Below, piece after piece: positions 5,594 to 14,109 of a DNA stretch of 15,774 nt (position 1 is its first letter; each line of letters opens with the position of its first letter). The DNA is from Clostridiales bacterium (GTDB taxonomy: Bacteria; Bacillota; Clostridia; Tissierellales; Sedimentibacteraceae), in assembly GCA_003457065.1 (NCBI GenBank), contig DMJQ01000015.1:6604-22377 (forward strand), given 5' to 3'. The position numbers and the translations under genes are program-made. The notes below the pieces were generated by a model, which saw nothing but the letters and a program-made list of their open reading frames with translations, searched no databases and had not been told where the DNA came from.

Positions 5594-7024
5594 TTATTGT
5601 TCTTCGAGTTTGGCTTCTCCAATTATGGTGCCGGGATCATCCTCAAGTTTGTATACGAATAAACCGAGAAAACCAAAGACAACTACCACCAAAGGCATCG
5701 TGTAGTTGAATATGGCATATCTTGCGTATGTTCATGCGGTAACACCTAAGACACCATAAAGGAACGCACCGCACGTATTCCACGGTATCAGTGCCGAAGT
5801 AACGGTTCCAGCTCCTTCCAGTGTACTTGAAAGCTGTTTAGGATGAAGGCCTCTGTCTCTGTATGCCGTATGGTACATCCTGCCCGGAAGCACTATGGAA
5901 ATATATTGCTCAGGCATTGTGGCGTTGCAGCCTATACAAGTTAAAACTGTTGTAAGTATTAATCCGCCGGTTGATTTAACTCCTCTAAGAATTGTATCGA
6001 CGATAACTTCCAGCTGCTTGGTTTTTTCCATGATTCCGCCGAACATCATGGCAATTATGGTAAGTGAAATGGAATACATCATGCCGTTTAAACCTCCGGC
6101 AGTGAGAAGCTCATCAATAATAGCCAATCCTGTTTCGGATGTAAATCCGTTGTAAGCAGCCGTTAAGATTGCTCCGAAATCCGCTCCTTGGAATATGGCA
6201 CCTTCAATTGCACCTATTAATATACCTATTGTTATACCCGGTATGGCAGGCATTTTAAAAGCCATTGCCAGTATAACAGCCAGAGGAGGAAGCAGCAGCA
6301 GCGGAGAAATATTGAAGTTTGCCGCCAGGCCGTCTCTTATTGTTGTTATTGCCGTAACATCGGAACTTGATCCCGCATATTGGAATCCCATTACTAAAAA
6401 TGCAACTAAAGTGATAACGTATGCTGTTACCGTAGATGGTAGCATTGCTTTAACGTGAGTAAATACGTCCGTGCCGGAAACTGCCGGAGCCAGATTCGTC
6501 GTATCCGACAAAGGAGACATTTTATCTCCGAAGTATGCTCCCGAAATAATTGCGCCTGCCGCCACTGGAGCAGGAATTCCTAAACCTTTAGAAATACCCA
6601 TTAATGCAATACCGATTGTTCCGGCTGTTCCCCAGCTTGTACCGGTTGCAAGAGAAGTAATAGAACAGATAAGTACAGTTGCAAATAAAAATATGCTCGG
6701 TTTTAAAATAGCAAGTCCATAATAAATCATGCTTGGAACAACACCTGCCAATAACCAGGTACCTATGAGGACACCTATTATAGCCAAGATTATTACTGCC
6801 TGCAGTGCCTGATAAATACCATCAAACATTGATTTTTCAATTTCTTCCCATTTAAATCCGAGTCTGAATGCAATTAAAACCGCAAATAGTGTACCGATTA
6901 ACATAGGGATGTGAGGATTTGCTTCATACTTTGCAATTCCTACCGCCATGACAAAAATTAGAAATCCGAAGGAAAGCATTGCCTCCCATAAGTAAGGTTT
7001 CCTTGCTGTCTTTTGCTCTTTCAT
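5594..7024 (-). pseudogene. nhaC: NhaC-family Na+/H+ antiporter, interrupted by in-frame TGA
   Basis: A polytopic membrane antiporter of the NhaC family (Na+/H+ exchange, or malate-lactate exchange in MleN-type members). ATG at 7022-7024 follows GGAGG by six bases. About ten or more hydrophobic helices are visible; conserved pieces are TSLATGTSWGTAGTIGIALM, SGAYFGDKMSPLSDTTNLAP and ALIPWNTCGAF. The open frame stops at TGA 5732-5734 after 430 codons, but the same frame continues 45 codons (TYARYAIFNYTMPL, then FGFLGLFVYKL) to TAA 5594-5596, just before a terminator. Family members have a fairly conserved Trp where the TGA falls, so TGG to TGA is the simplest explanation. Restored length is 476 aa, normal for the family. 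It may still work without its last helix, or be inactive. A sigma-54 promoter lies upstream; the neighbouring activator is the likely regulator. Confidence 0.82.
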
Positions 7025-7066
7025 TAAATACCTCCAAGTATATAATAATGTTATATTCTATATAAG

Positions 7067-7084
7067 TAGCAATTATTATACCAA
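7067..7084 (-). promoter_or_regulatory. Sigma-54 (-24/-12) promoter of nhaC
   Basis: On the minus strand TTGG (7081-7084) and TTGC with T next to it (GC at 7069-7070) are separated by exactly ten bases between GG and GC, the invariant spacing of sigma-54 promoters (TTGGCAC-N5-TTGCW). The middle CAC of the -24 element is not conserved here. The start would be about 12 bases downstream, leaving a leader of roughly 35 nt to the nhaC ribosome site. The sigma-54 activator encoded next door strengthens the call. Confidence 0.75.
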
Positions 7085-7113
7085 CTTGAAAACATTTCCC
7101 TAAAATTTTAAAG

Positions 7114-7129
7114 ACGCTTGTACCAACGT
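7114..7129. promoter_or_regulatory. Possible upstream activator site for the sigma-54 regulator
   Basis: ACGCTTGTACCAACGT is an imperfect palindrome (12 of 16 positions symmetric) about 30 bp upstream of the -24 element. It is a candidate binding site for the adjacent enhancer-binding protein. The distance is short for such a site and only one copy is seen, so this is tentative. Confidence 0.35.
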
Positions 7130-7141
7130 TTTCACGCAATG

Positions 7142-7180
7142 AAAAAAACTGAAATATCCTGCCTTGGTATTTCAGTTTTT
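7142..7180 (-). terminator. Intrinsic terminator of the capA-cdaA-cdaR-regulator operon
   Basis: A perfect 13-bp stem (7144-7156 with 7168-7180, 11-base loop) is followed on the minus strand by seven T. It lies 45 bases after the stop of the sigma-54 regulator and upstream of the nhaC control region, separating the two transcription units. Confidence 0.88.
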
Positions 7181-7186
7181 AAATTG

Positions 7187-7221
7187 GGCAATAAATTTCC
7201 TATTGAGTGCAATTTATTGCC
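7187..7221 (-). repeat. Second hairpin right after the regulator stop codon
   Basis: GGCAATAAATT (7187-7197) pairs perfectly with AATTTATTGCC (7211-7221) across a 13-base loop, only four bases after the regulator's TAA. No T-run follows, so it is not itself a classic terminator. With the next hairpin it gives the transcript a double-hairpin 3' end, perhaps for stability or as a protein-binding palindrome. Confidence 0.55.
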
Positions 7222-7225
7222 TGCT

Positions 7226-8596
7226 TTACTTAATTCCATAATCAACAAGCTTGTTAAACAGCTGTCTCCTGCTTATATCCATCATCTTTGCAGCTTCTGT
7301 AACATTACCGCCGCATTTTCCCAGAATGTATTTAATATACTTTATTTCGGCAATTTGCCTAACATCCTTCAGTGATTTAATGTCCTCATTGCCTTCATGG
7401 TTGAAAATTTTAAGGTCAGGAAGGTCTTCTTTTTTTATAATACCGTCATCGCTCAGCACAACCAGCCTCTCGATGATATTTTTAAGTTCGCGGATGTTGC
7501 CGGGATAATCGTAGACAACAAGTAAGTCTATTAAACCATCTTCTAATTTTATGATCTTCTTCTTCGTTTCTTTTTGAAGCTGCTCTAAGAAAAAGTCAAT
7601 TAAAATCGGTATGTCTTCCTTTCTTTCTCTCAAAGGTGGAACTTCAACCGTTATTGTGTTTATTCTGTAAAATAAATCTTCCCTGAATCTTCCTTCTCTC
7701 ACTGCTTTTATCAAATCGGCATTTGTTGCCGCTATAACCCTTACATCAACAGAGACGGGACAATTGCTCCCGACTCTCATTATTTCCTTTTCCTGCAGAA
7801 CTCTCAGAAGCTTTGCCTGAGTGTTCATACTGATTTCGGATATTTCATCCAAAAATATTGTTCCTTTGTCGGCTTCTTCAAAAAGGCCTTTTTTGCCGCC
7901 TTTTAAAGCTCCGGTAAATGAACCTTCCTCATAGCCGAAAAGCTCGCTTTCCAGCAATGAATCCGAAAGTGCGGCACAGTTTACACGCACAAAATTATTA
8001 TTGCTTCTTTTGCTCTGAGCATGAATTGAATTGGCAAACAGTTCTTTTCCTGTTCCGCTTTCGCCTCTCAAAAGCACGGTCGCAGGAACTTTTGCCGCTT
8101 TTTCAACCATTTTTTTTACTTCTTTTATTGCGTCGGATTCTCCGATTATGTCTTCAGGTTTATATTTATTGGTAAGTTCTCTTAACCGCTGTTCGGCTTT
8201 GTTTAATTTATCGGTCAGATCCTTAATGCCTGACATATCGTGAAGAACAGCGACACTGCCCTTCATCACTCCGTTAACAATGATGGGAGCTGCCTGTGCA
8301 ACGACAGTCTTACCGCTGGGCCTGATTTTCAGCTTGGTGTTTTCAACCGGTTTGTGTGTCGAAAGAACCTTCATATGAAGGCTTTCTCCCGCTTCGATAT
8401 CATACAGGGCATTTTTCCCTATTACTTCATCGTACTCAAGACCGGTTATTTTTGTATAGGCAGGATTTACAAGGATATGCTCGCCTTTTTCATTTACCAC
8501 ACTTATGGCATCCTGTGTGGCAAGAAACACGGCTTCGATCATTCCCTGATAATCCATGCTGTTTATTTCCATATTAATATTTTTCATATTCACCAC
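7226..8596 (-). CDS. Sigma-54-dependent transcriptional activator with PAS sensor domain
   Basis: A 456-aa enhancer-binding protein. Domains in order: a PAS domain (about 17-120, with AISVVNEKGEHILVNPAY), a short coiled-coil linker (125-145), the AAA+ domain with Walker A GESGTGKE (178-185), the sigma-54 contact loop GSFTGA (225-230, usually GAFTGA), Walker B GTIFLDE (245-251) and FREDLFYRIN, then a Fis-type helix-turn-helix at the end (NVTEAAKMMDISRRQLFNKL). No receiver domain, so the PAS probably senses a ligand or redox state. The frame begins with GTG overlapping the cdaR stop (TAGTG); ATG at 8585-8587 is an alternative start. It probably activates the nhaC promoter just downstream. Cotranscription with cdaA/cdaR suggests a link between c-di-AMP and ion transport, but that is inference. 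Confidence 0.93.
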   Translation of the reverse strand: MVNMKNINMEINSMDYQGMIEAVFLATQDAISVVNEKGEHILVNPAYTKITGLEYDEVIGKNALYDIEAGESLHMKVLSTHKPVENTKLKIRPSGKTVVAQAAPIIVNGVMKGSVAVLHDMSGIKDLTDKLNKAEQRLRELTNKYKPEDIIGESDAIKEVKKMVEKAAKVPATVLLRGESGTGKELFANSIHAQSKRSNNNFVRVNCAALSDSLLESELFGYEEGSFTGALKGGKKGLFEEADKGTIFLDEISEISMNTQAKLLRVLQEKEIMRVGSNCPVSVDVRVIAATNADLIKAVREGRFREDLFYRINTITVEVPPLRERKEDIPILIDFFLEQLQKETKKKIIKLEDGLIDLLVVYDYPGNIRELKNIIERLVVLSDDGIIKKEDLPDLKIFNHEGNEDIKSLKDVRQIAEIKYIKYILGKCGGNVTEAAKMMDISRRQLFNKLVDYGIK

Positions 8597-9840
8597 TACT
8601 CTTCTGCAGGTGGCTCTGCGGGAGCTTCTGTTATTTCAATGCCGATTGACCCCTGTGAAAGCGCAATGCTGTTAACCTTCGCTTCTGTCTTGCACTCTAT
8701 TTTAACATCGCTTTGCCCTAATGCAGCGGAACTTAAATCGGCAGTAAGTGCCAGATCGCCTTTCTTCAGCTGATTCACCACGCTTGCGGGTCCCGTCACC
8801 TTTGCAGTTATTTCTGTTTCCGGTTTTAGGATGTTGACCTGATTGCCTTCTTTCAAATTAGCAAATTCAATGTCCGATGCTTCAAACACAATATCTTTTT
8901 CTTCTGTCTTTTCAATAATGGCATTTACAACAGGAGCCGTCTTCATGTCTAAAATTATCAACCCGTCCGTATCCAGTATTTCCTTAGGAGAAAGAATATT
9001 GGTGTATGCTCCCGATATATCCAGGTCCTCCAGTTTTAACTCTCTGATTGTATCCAGTATATCCTTTCTTGCGGCAATTCTCACCTTATCAGGCTTTACC
9101 GTCACATCAGCAAGCTGGTAGCCATCTTCGGGCATGCCTATAATGTTCGGAACAAGTTTAACATATTTAGTCGGGAAAATAGGAACCGAGACTTCAACGT
9201 TGTCAATTGGCGCCGACATAAATATCTCCGTGTCTGTTCCATTGTACACTCTTACGGGAACAGTCTTAACGATATTGTCGGTAGCTCCCGTAATATTAAC
9301 CGTTGCCACTGCCTTGGCAGCTGAATTAACCACACTTCTCGGCCCGGTAATCTTAACCGAGGACGGGTTTGACAAAGGCAGAGCACGATAATAATTTTCA
9401 GCCTGCTGTCCTCCTTCATCATATTGAACGGTAACATCCATCACCTTGGAAATTATGCTTTCTACATTGCATGCTATCTGTGCCGGATAGACACCTGTAA
9501 TATCCACGTTGCCCGGACCCGAAACTTCTATTTTGGCATTTGTAACTCCTTCTGAAAATCCCAGCACATCTATATAGGCCGAGAACTCACCTTTACTTAT
9601 TTTGGTGAGTTGATCCATGGTACCTCTGGCCTTTACATCAATCGTAAAATGATCCTTGTCTGAGTTCATTAAAATCAGGTTTGACTTTTCAAGAGCACTT
9701 AAATTTTTAATTGTCACCGGAATACTGTAATAAGTTTGTTCTTGGGGCGGATTGGTTTCCACCACAATAAACATCCATAAAATTATGGAAACAACAAGGC
9801 ACGTTATTCTGATTGCTATTTTATCGTTTTTTATTTTCAT
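8596..9840 (-). CDS. cdaR: CdaR, YbbR-domain regulator of the di-adenylate cyclase
   Basis: CdaR binds CdaA at the membrane and modulates c-di-AMP synthesis. The protein (414 aa from ATG 9838-9840) has a short cytoplasmic N-terminus, one membrane helix (about 7-30, AIRITCLVVSIILWMFIVVE), and a long outer part made of repeated YbbR-type beta domains; recurring VKITGPRSVV- and AKVTGPASVV-type segments mark the repeats. The C-terminus is Pro/Glu-rich (PAEPPAEE). I chose this start because GGAGA lies seven bases before it; an ATG seven codons upstream (9861) is possible. Either way the gene overlaps the end of cdaA (20 bp for the chosen start), the usual cdaA-cdaR coupling. In many Firmicutes glmM follows; here a sigma-54 activator does. 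Confidence 0.93.
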   Translation of the reverse strand: MKIKNDKIAIRITCLVVSIILWMFIVVETNPPQEQTYYSIPVTIKNLSALEKSNLILMNSDKDHFTIDVKARGTMDQLTKISKGEFSAYIDVLGFSEGVTNAKIEVSGPGNVDITGVYPAQIACNVESIISKVMDVTVQYDEGGQQAENYYRALPLSNPSSVKITGPRSVVNSAAKAVATVNITGATDNIVKTVPVRVYNGTDTEIFMSAPIDNVEVSVPIFPTKYVKLVPNIIGMPEDGYQLADVTVKPDKVRIAARKDILDTIRELKLEDLDISGAYTNILSPKEILDTDGLIILDMKTAPVVNAIIEKTEEKDIVFEASDIEFANLKEGNQVNILKPETEITAKVTGPASVVNQLKKGDLALTADLSSAALGQSDVKIECKTEAKVNSIALSQGSIGIEITEAPAEPPAEE

Positions 9841-10648
9841 TTCTGTTTCTCCATTTATCAATTATATTTACTTTATCATTGTCAGCATAAATACCCGACA
9901 GCAGGTATTCAAGTTCTTCTATTTGAATATTCCTGTAAAGTCTTCCTTCAACTGCATAAGAAATATAACCGGTTTCTTCAGAAACTATCAATGCTATGGC
10001 ATCTGATTTCTCTGTCATCCCTATAGCCGCTCTGTGCCTTGTTCCGATATCCTTTGAAAGCAGATTGTTTTCTGTCAGAGGTAAAAAACATCCTGCTGCT
10101 CTTATTGTATAATCCTTGATTATTACGGCACCGTCGTGAAGCGGCGTATTTGGAATAAAAATATTGATTAAAAGTCCGCTGGAAATATTGGCATTTAGTT
10201 TCGTCCCGCTTTCCGCAATATCGTTTAATCCTATTTTCTGTTCAAATATCAGCAATGCACCAATTTTCTGCCTTGCCAGCGATGATGTGGCAGATACTAT
10301 TTCTTTTATGATCTGCTCTGAGGTCTGGGTGTTTCTTTCCATGTTTGACAGAGTAAATGACGTCCTTCCGATATATTCAAGAGCTTTTCGTATTTCAGGC
10401 TGGAACACAACTACAAGGGCAATTACACCCACTTGAAATGTATGATCTAAAATATACTTTATCATATAAAGATGGAATATATCAGATATAGGAATCAGCA
10501 CAACCAGCAGCACGATACCCTTGACCAGCTGCTTGGCCCTCATATCTCGAATCAGCAGGTAACCGTGATACAAGACATAATAAACCAGTCCGATATCAAC
10601 TATGCTGTTTAATCCCATATTCGAAAAAATTAATTTAATCTGTTCCAT
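9821..10648 (-). CDS. cdaA: Membrane di-adenylate cyclase CdaA
   Basis: CdaA joins two ATP molecules into cyclic di-AMP, the second messenger that controls potassium and osmolyte transport and cell wall balance in Firmicutes. The 275-aa protein has three N-terminal membrane helices (about 16-33, 40-57, 70-83) and then the cytoplasmic DAC domain with both catalytic motifs intact: DGA at 172-174 (TPLHDGAVIIK) and RHR at 204-206 (GTRHRAAIGM). EETGYISYAVEGRLYRNI near 224-241 is also typical. It follows capA after 29 bp and overlaps cdaR. Also called dacA or ybbP. Identity is certain from motifs and its partner gene. Confidence 0.97.
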   Translation of the reverse strand: MEQIKLIFSNMGLNSIVDIGLVYYVLYHGYLLIRDMRAKQLVKGIVLLVVLIPISDIFHLYMIKYILDHTFQVGVIALVVVFQPEIRKALEYIGRTSFTLSNMERNTQTSEQIIKEIVSATSSLARQKIGALLIFEQKIGLNDIAESGTKLNANISSGLLINIFIPNTPLHDGAVIIKDYTIRAAGCFLPLTENNLLSKDIGTRHRAAIGMTEKSDAIALIVSEETGYISYAVEGRLYRNIQIEELEYLLSGIYADNDKVNIIDKWRNRNENKKR

Positions 10649-10677
10649 GCCACCACATCCCCAATTAAAATTTAAGA

Positions 10678-11973
10678 TTATTCTACAGTGTTGCTCTCCA
10701 ACAATTCCATTTGTTCGGAAGTATTGCTCAGTGATCTTTGCATCCTTGATTTCGCGTTGTTATCAAGCTCATTGCTTTCAATATATTCCATTATCGGATA
10801 AACGACATGCTCGATACTGCCGTTCGCCGTTTTTCCCTTATACACCCAAAGAGGTATGTAGCTTACATCCTTGATTGAAACTTCTCCTGTCTCGCCGTCT
10901 TTCTCAATATTGACATCTACTATTACACCGTCTTCAGTATATTTAGACACTTCTTCTGTCATACCGTAAGGCACCAGCGTTTCAGTTCTCTGATTTGATA
11001 AGAAATTTCCCATAGAATATGCCACGAATTTTGTCTTCCCGCCATATTCCAGTTTTTGTGCAGGCTGAATAACGTGAGGATGGCTTCCAAAAATTATATC
11101 AACACCTTCGGTAAACAATTTATCGGCAAGCACTTCCTGTCTTTGTGCCTGAACTCTCGAATATTCATCCCCCCAATGGAGGTACGCAATTATTATATCG
11201 GCATTTTGGCTCTTTGCATAAGCAATGTCTTCCGAAATTTTTGTTTCATCTATAATATTTATCATTGCATCCAAATCGGTCGGAGTCATGGTTGTTTCAA
11301 GTCCGTTTACCATTTCCGTATATGCAAGGAATGCTATTTTTATACCTTTGACATCTTTAATCAATACCCTTGTTTTCGGTTTTTCGGTATAAGTGCCGAT
11401 GGTGTCCATGCCTCTGGCTTTTATTTGTTCAAGAGTCCTTATCACTCCTGCTTTTCTGGTATCAAGGCAGTGATTGTTCACAGTTGACAGCACATCAAAT
11501 CCTGTGTCCTTGATTGCATCCAGCACCTCATCAGGTGCATTGAAAAGCGGATAGCCCTGATAGTCATAAACCTCACCGCTTGCTGTTGTTCCTTCAAAAT
11601 TTGCAATTGCTATATCTGCCGACTGAAAAATGTCTTTCACAGCTTTGAAACTGTTGTGAAAATCATATGTACCTGTGGCAGGATCATACGCTCCGTCCAG
11701 CTGAGACGGGTGAAACATAATATCTCCTGTGGCTTTTATATTAACCGTGACGTTTGATTTATCTTTGGGTTTTTTTGATCCGTCCGATCCCGGAACTTTC
11801 GCTGTTTCCTGAGGTTCAATGCCGTCACTCACAGTGTCGCTTCCTGCATTGTGTCTGTCTGCGCCTCTTCTGTTGACAACAAATGATGCTGCCAATATGC
11901 CGACAACCAGAATCAAGCCTAAAGACAGCAATCGAATTTTTCTTTTCTTCTTATGCCTAACTTTTCTTTTCAT
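10678..11973 (-). CDS. CapA-family metallophosphatase-like protein, membrane-anchored
   Basis: A 431-aa protein with a very basic N-terminus (MKRKVRHKKKRKIR), one membrane anchor (about 15-33) and a Ser/Lys-rich linker, followed by a PGA_cap (CapA) domain on the outer face. Domain motifs seen are ATGDIMFHPS, ADIAIANFEGTT, STVNNHCLD, YLHWGDEYS, FGSHPHVIQP and AYSMGNFLSNQ, whose Asp, Asn and His residues form the metal site of the calcineurin-like fold. CapA in Bacillus takes part in poly-gamma-glutamate capsule assembly, but no capB/capC lie here, so its substrate is unknown; many such stand-alone proteins are annotated only by domain. It is the first gene of the cdaA-cdaR operon, behind its own sigma-A promoter, with AGAGG before the ATG. 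Confidence 0.88.
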   Translation of the reverse strand: MKRKVRHKKKRKIRLLSLGLILVVGILAASFVVNRRGADRHNAGSDTVSDGIEPQETAKVPGSDGSKKPKDKSNVTVNIKATGDIMFHPSQLDGAYDPATGTYDFHNSFKAVKDIFQSADIAIANFEGTTASGEVYDYQGYPLFNAPDEVLDAIKDTGFDVLSTVNNHCLDTRKAGVIRTLEQIKARGMDTIGTYTEKPKTRVLIKDVKGIKIAFLAYTEMVNGLETTMTPTDLDAMINIIDETKISEDIAYAKSQNADIIIAYLHWGDEYSRVQAQRQEVLADKLFTEGVDIIFGSHPHVIQPAQKLEYGGKTKFVAYSMGNFLSNQRTETLVPYGMTEEVSKYTEDGVIVDVNIEKDGETGEVSIKDVSYIPLWVYKGKTANGSIEHVVYPIMEYIESNELDNNAKSRMQRSLSNTSEQMELLESNTVE

Positions 11974-12003
11974 TTAATACCTCTTGATTTATATTTCATA
12001 TTA

Positions 12004-12032
12004 ATATTAACTTAATGTGAAAGATTTTGCAA
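12004..12032 (-). promoter_or_regulatory. Sigma-A promoter of the capA-cdaA-cdaR-regulator operon
   Basis: On the minus strand TTGCAA (12027-12032), a 17-bp spacer and TAATAT (12004-12009) precede capA by about 30 bases. The match to consensus is moderate, suggesting steady, modest expression. No operator-like palindrome is evident around it. Confidence 0.6.
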
Positions 12033-12044
12033 TAAGTTAATTAT

Positions 12045-12073
12045 TAAAAAACGCTTAATTTTAACTGATTAAG
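12045..12073 (-). terminator. Weak intrinsic terminator of the ygiQ-like gene
   Basis: A 6-bp AT-rich stem (CTTAAT 12054-12059 with ATTAAG 12068-12073) overlaps the stop codon and is followed on the minus strand by CG and six T. The stem is short, so termination may be partial and some transcripts may run on into capA. Confidence 0.45.
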
Positions 12074-13868
12074 ATTTAATTTTTTTTGGTTTTATTAAAG
12101 CTTTCGTCCCGTATCCTATTAAGTCATATCGGTTTTCTTTTTCAAGCGCCTTTAAAACCAAGTTGTAATTTTCTTTTTTGCTGTATTGCAGCAAAGCTCT
12201 CTGCATCCTTCTTTCTTCCTTGTCCCTCGGAATATATACTTCCTCTCCGGTCAAAGGATTGTATCCAGTATAATACATGCAGGTAGACAGAGTGCCGGGC
12301 GTAGGATAAAAATCCTGTACCTGCTCTGGTATGTACCCCATGTCTCTTATATATTCAGCAAGTTCAATAGCGTCTTTCAACCGTGAACCGGGATGTGACG
12401 AAATAAAATACGGAACAATGTACTGCTCTTTGTTCAGTTTTTTGCTCACATCATAAAATTTCTTTACAAATTTGTTGTAAGTGCTTATTGAAGGTTTGCC
12501 CATAAGCTTTAAAACCGATTCTGAAACGTGTTCGGGTGCGGTTCTAAGCTGGCCGCTCACGTGATATTTGCAAAGCTCTTTTATAAATTCATCACTTCTA
12601 TCATATATTGCATAATCATATCTTATTCCGGAACGAATAAAAACTTTTTTTATGCCCTCTACATTTCTTATCTTCTTAAGAAGCTCTACATAATCACTGT
12701 GATCAACCCTAAGATTTTTGCATTTAACAGGTGTGAGACATTCTCTGTCTGTACAGGCTCCGTATTTTTCCTGTTTCTTGCAAGCCTTTATCCTGAAATT
12801 TGCCGTAGGACCGCCGACGTCATGAATGTATCCCTTAAAATCACTGTCATTTTTCATCTTGTTCACTTCTTTTAAAATGGATTCATGGCTCCTTCCCTGA
12901 ATTACTCTTCCCTGATGAAAGTTCAGGGCACAGAAATTACAGCCTCCGAAGCATCCTCTCACGCTGGTAATGCTGAACTTTATTTCATTTAGCGCCGGTA
13001 TTCCGCCGTATTTTTTATATATCGGATGATAGTCCATCATATAATTTTGATCGTAAACATCATCCAGTTCCTGCATAGTCAGCGTATCCATAGGCGGATT
13101 CTGCACCACATATACAGTGTCATACTGTTCTGCCAGAATTCTTCCTGTTTTTGAATCAGTGTTTTCATATTGAATTTTAAAGCTGTCGCCGTATTTTCGT
13201 TTTGATGAGCACACTTCTTCGTATGTTGGTAAAAATATCGGATTGTAAGGCCGTTCCCTGTCCTTGGTTTTATAAACCGTGCCGTCGATAAAAGTAATTT
13301 CACTTACGGGTATACCTGATTCCAAAGCTTCCGCTATCTGAACAATTGATTTTTCTCCCATGCCGTAAACCAGCAAATCAGCTCCGGAATCCATCAGAAC
13401 CGACCTTTTCACGCTGTCGCTCCAATAGTCATAATGGCTCAGACGCCTTAAGCTTGCTTCGATTCCGCCGATGATTATCGGCACGTGCTTGTATGCTTCT
13501 CTTATTCTGTTTGAATACACGGTAACAGCCCTGTCGGGTCTTAAATTTGCTTTACCTCCCGGCGAATAAGCATCCGTGCTCCTTTTTTTCTTAAATGTTG
13601 TATAATGATTTACCATGGAGTCAATGTTTCCCGAATTAACTAAAAATCCGAGCCTTGGCTCTCCCAGCTTTTTAAAAGAGTTGATGTCTTTCCAGTCAGG
13701 CTGGGCTATTATTCCGACTTTATATCCGAAGCGCTCCAACAGTCTCGATATAATTGCCGCACCAAAAGAAGAATGGTCCACATATGCATCTCCCGTGACA
13801 AATACAAAATCACACTGCTCCCATCCTCTTTTTTTCATATCTTCCATGCTAATTGGCAAAAATTCCAT
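12069..13868 (-). CDS. YgiQ-family radical SAM protein
   Basis: A 599-aa radical SAM enzyme of the YgiQ (UPF0313) family, whose reaction is still unknown. The N-terminus [34 protein letters not shown] is the family hallmark and resembles a cobalamin-binding-like Rossmann part; [28 protein letters not shown] is also characteristic. The radical SAM cluster motif is C306-x3-C310-x2-C313 ([13 protein letters not shown]). Extra cysteines ([12 protein letters not shown]) lie after it and could hold a second cluster. The C-terminus has the [22 protein letters not shown] segment typical of the family (here QDFYPTPGT). GGAGG lies just before the ATG, and a sigma-A promoter 70 bp upstream makes it a separate unit. 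The residues needed for cluster binding are present. Confidence 0.93.
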   Translation of the reverse strand: MEFLPISMEDMKKRGWEQCDFVFVTGDAYVDHSSFGAAIISRLLERFGYKVGIIAQPDWKDINSFKKLGEPRLGFLVNSGNIDSMVNHYTTFKKKRSTDAYSPGGKANLRPDRAVTVYSNRIREAYKHVPIIIGGIEASLRRLSHYDYWSDSVKRSVLMDSGADLLVYGMGEKSIVQIAEALESGIPVSEITFIDGTVYKTKDRERPYNPIFLPTYEEVCSSKRKYGDSFKIQYENTDSKTGRILAEQYDTVYVVQNPPMDTLTMQELDDVYDQNYMMDYHPIYKKYGGIPALNEIKFSITSVRGCFGGCNFCALNFHQGRVIQGRSHESILKEVNKMKNDSDFKGYIHDVGGPTANFRIKACKKQEKYGACTDRECLTPVKCKNLRVDHSDYVELLKKIRNVEGIKKVFIRSGIRYDYAIYDRSDEFIKELCKYHVSGQLRTAPEHVSESVLKLMGKPSISTYNKFVKKFYDVSKKLNKEQYIVPYFISSHPGSRLKDAIELAEYIRDMGYIPEQVQDFYPTPGTLSTCMYYTGYNPLTGEEVYIPRDKEERRMQRALLQYSKKENYNLVLKALEKENRYDLIGYGTKALIKPKKIKS

Positions 13869-13936
13869 TTTCCCTCCGTTTGGTCATTTGCTCCGTCAAA
13901 AGACATTTGCAAAAAATTTTAAAGACTCATATGATT

Positions 13937-13965
13937 ATTATAACTTTTTTCACTGATTAAAACAA
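13937..13965 (-). promoter_or_regulatory. Sigma-A promoter of the ygiQ-like gene
   Basis: TTGTTT (13960-13965), 17-bp spacer and TATAAT (13937-13942) on the minus strand, about 70 bp before the ygiQ start. The remainder of the 240-bp gap up to pduL holds only the pduL terminator; I see no small gene in it. Confidence 0.7.
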
Positions 13966-14053
13966 CCGTAAAAGTATTACACAAATATTGCTGTGCGATA
14001 CAACAAATTTATCAGTTATTATCGCCTGCAAAATTCACACATGGTGCAAATAC

Positions 14054-14085
14054 ATACAAAAAAACAGGAGATTAACTCCCGTTTT
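14054..14085 (-). terminator. Intrinsic terminator of pduL
   Basis: On the minus strand a 10-bp stem with one G-T pair (14076-14085 with 14061-14070, five-base loop TTAAT) is followed by a run of seven T. It lies about 25 bases after the pduL stop. Confidence 0.88.
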
Positions 14086-14109
14086 ATTTTGCCTGAACCG
14101 CTTATGAAA

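Noticed and set aside
5732..5734. Genetic code change with TGA read as Trp
   Set aside because: fabK, fabT and the HgdB-like gene end in TGA at sensible family ends, the last of these on the same side of the junction as nhaC, and no other internal TGA at a Trp position was seen. A point mutation or error is simpler.
8240..8773. Plus-strand open frame of 177 codons opposite the sigma-54 regulator and cdaR
   Set aside because: Antisense shadow of two confident genes; its composition mirrors their codons and it lacks a ribosome site.
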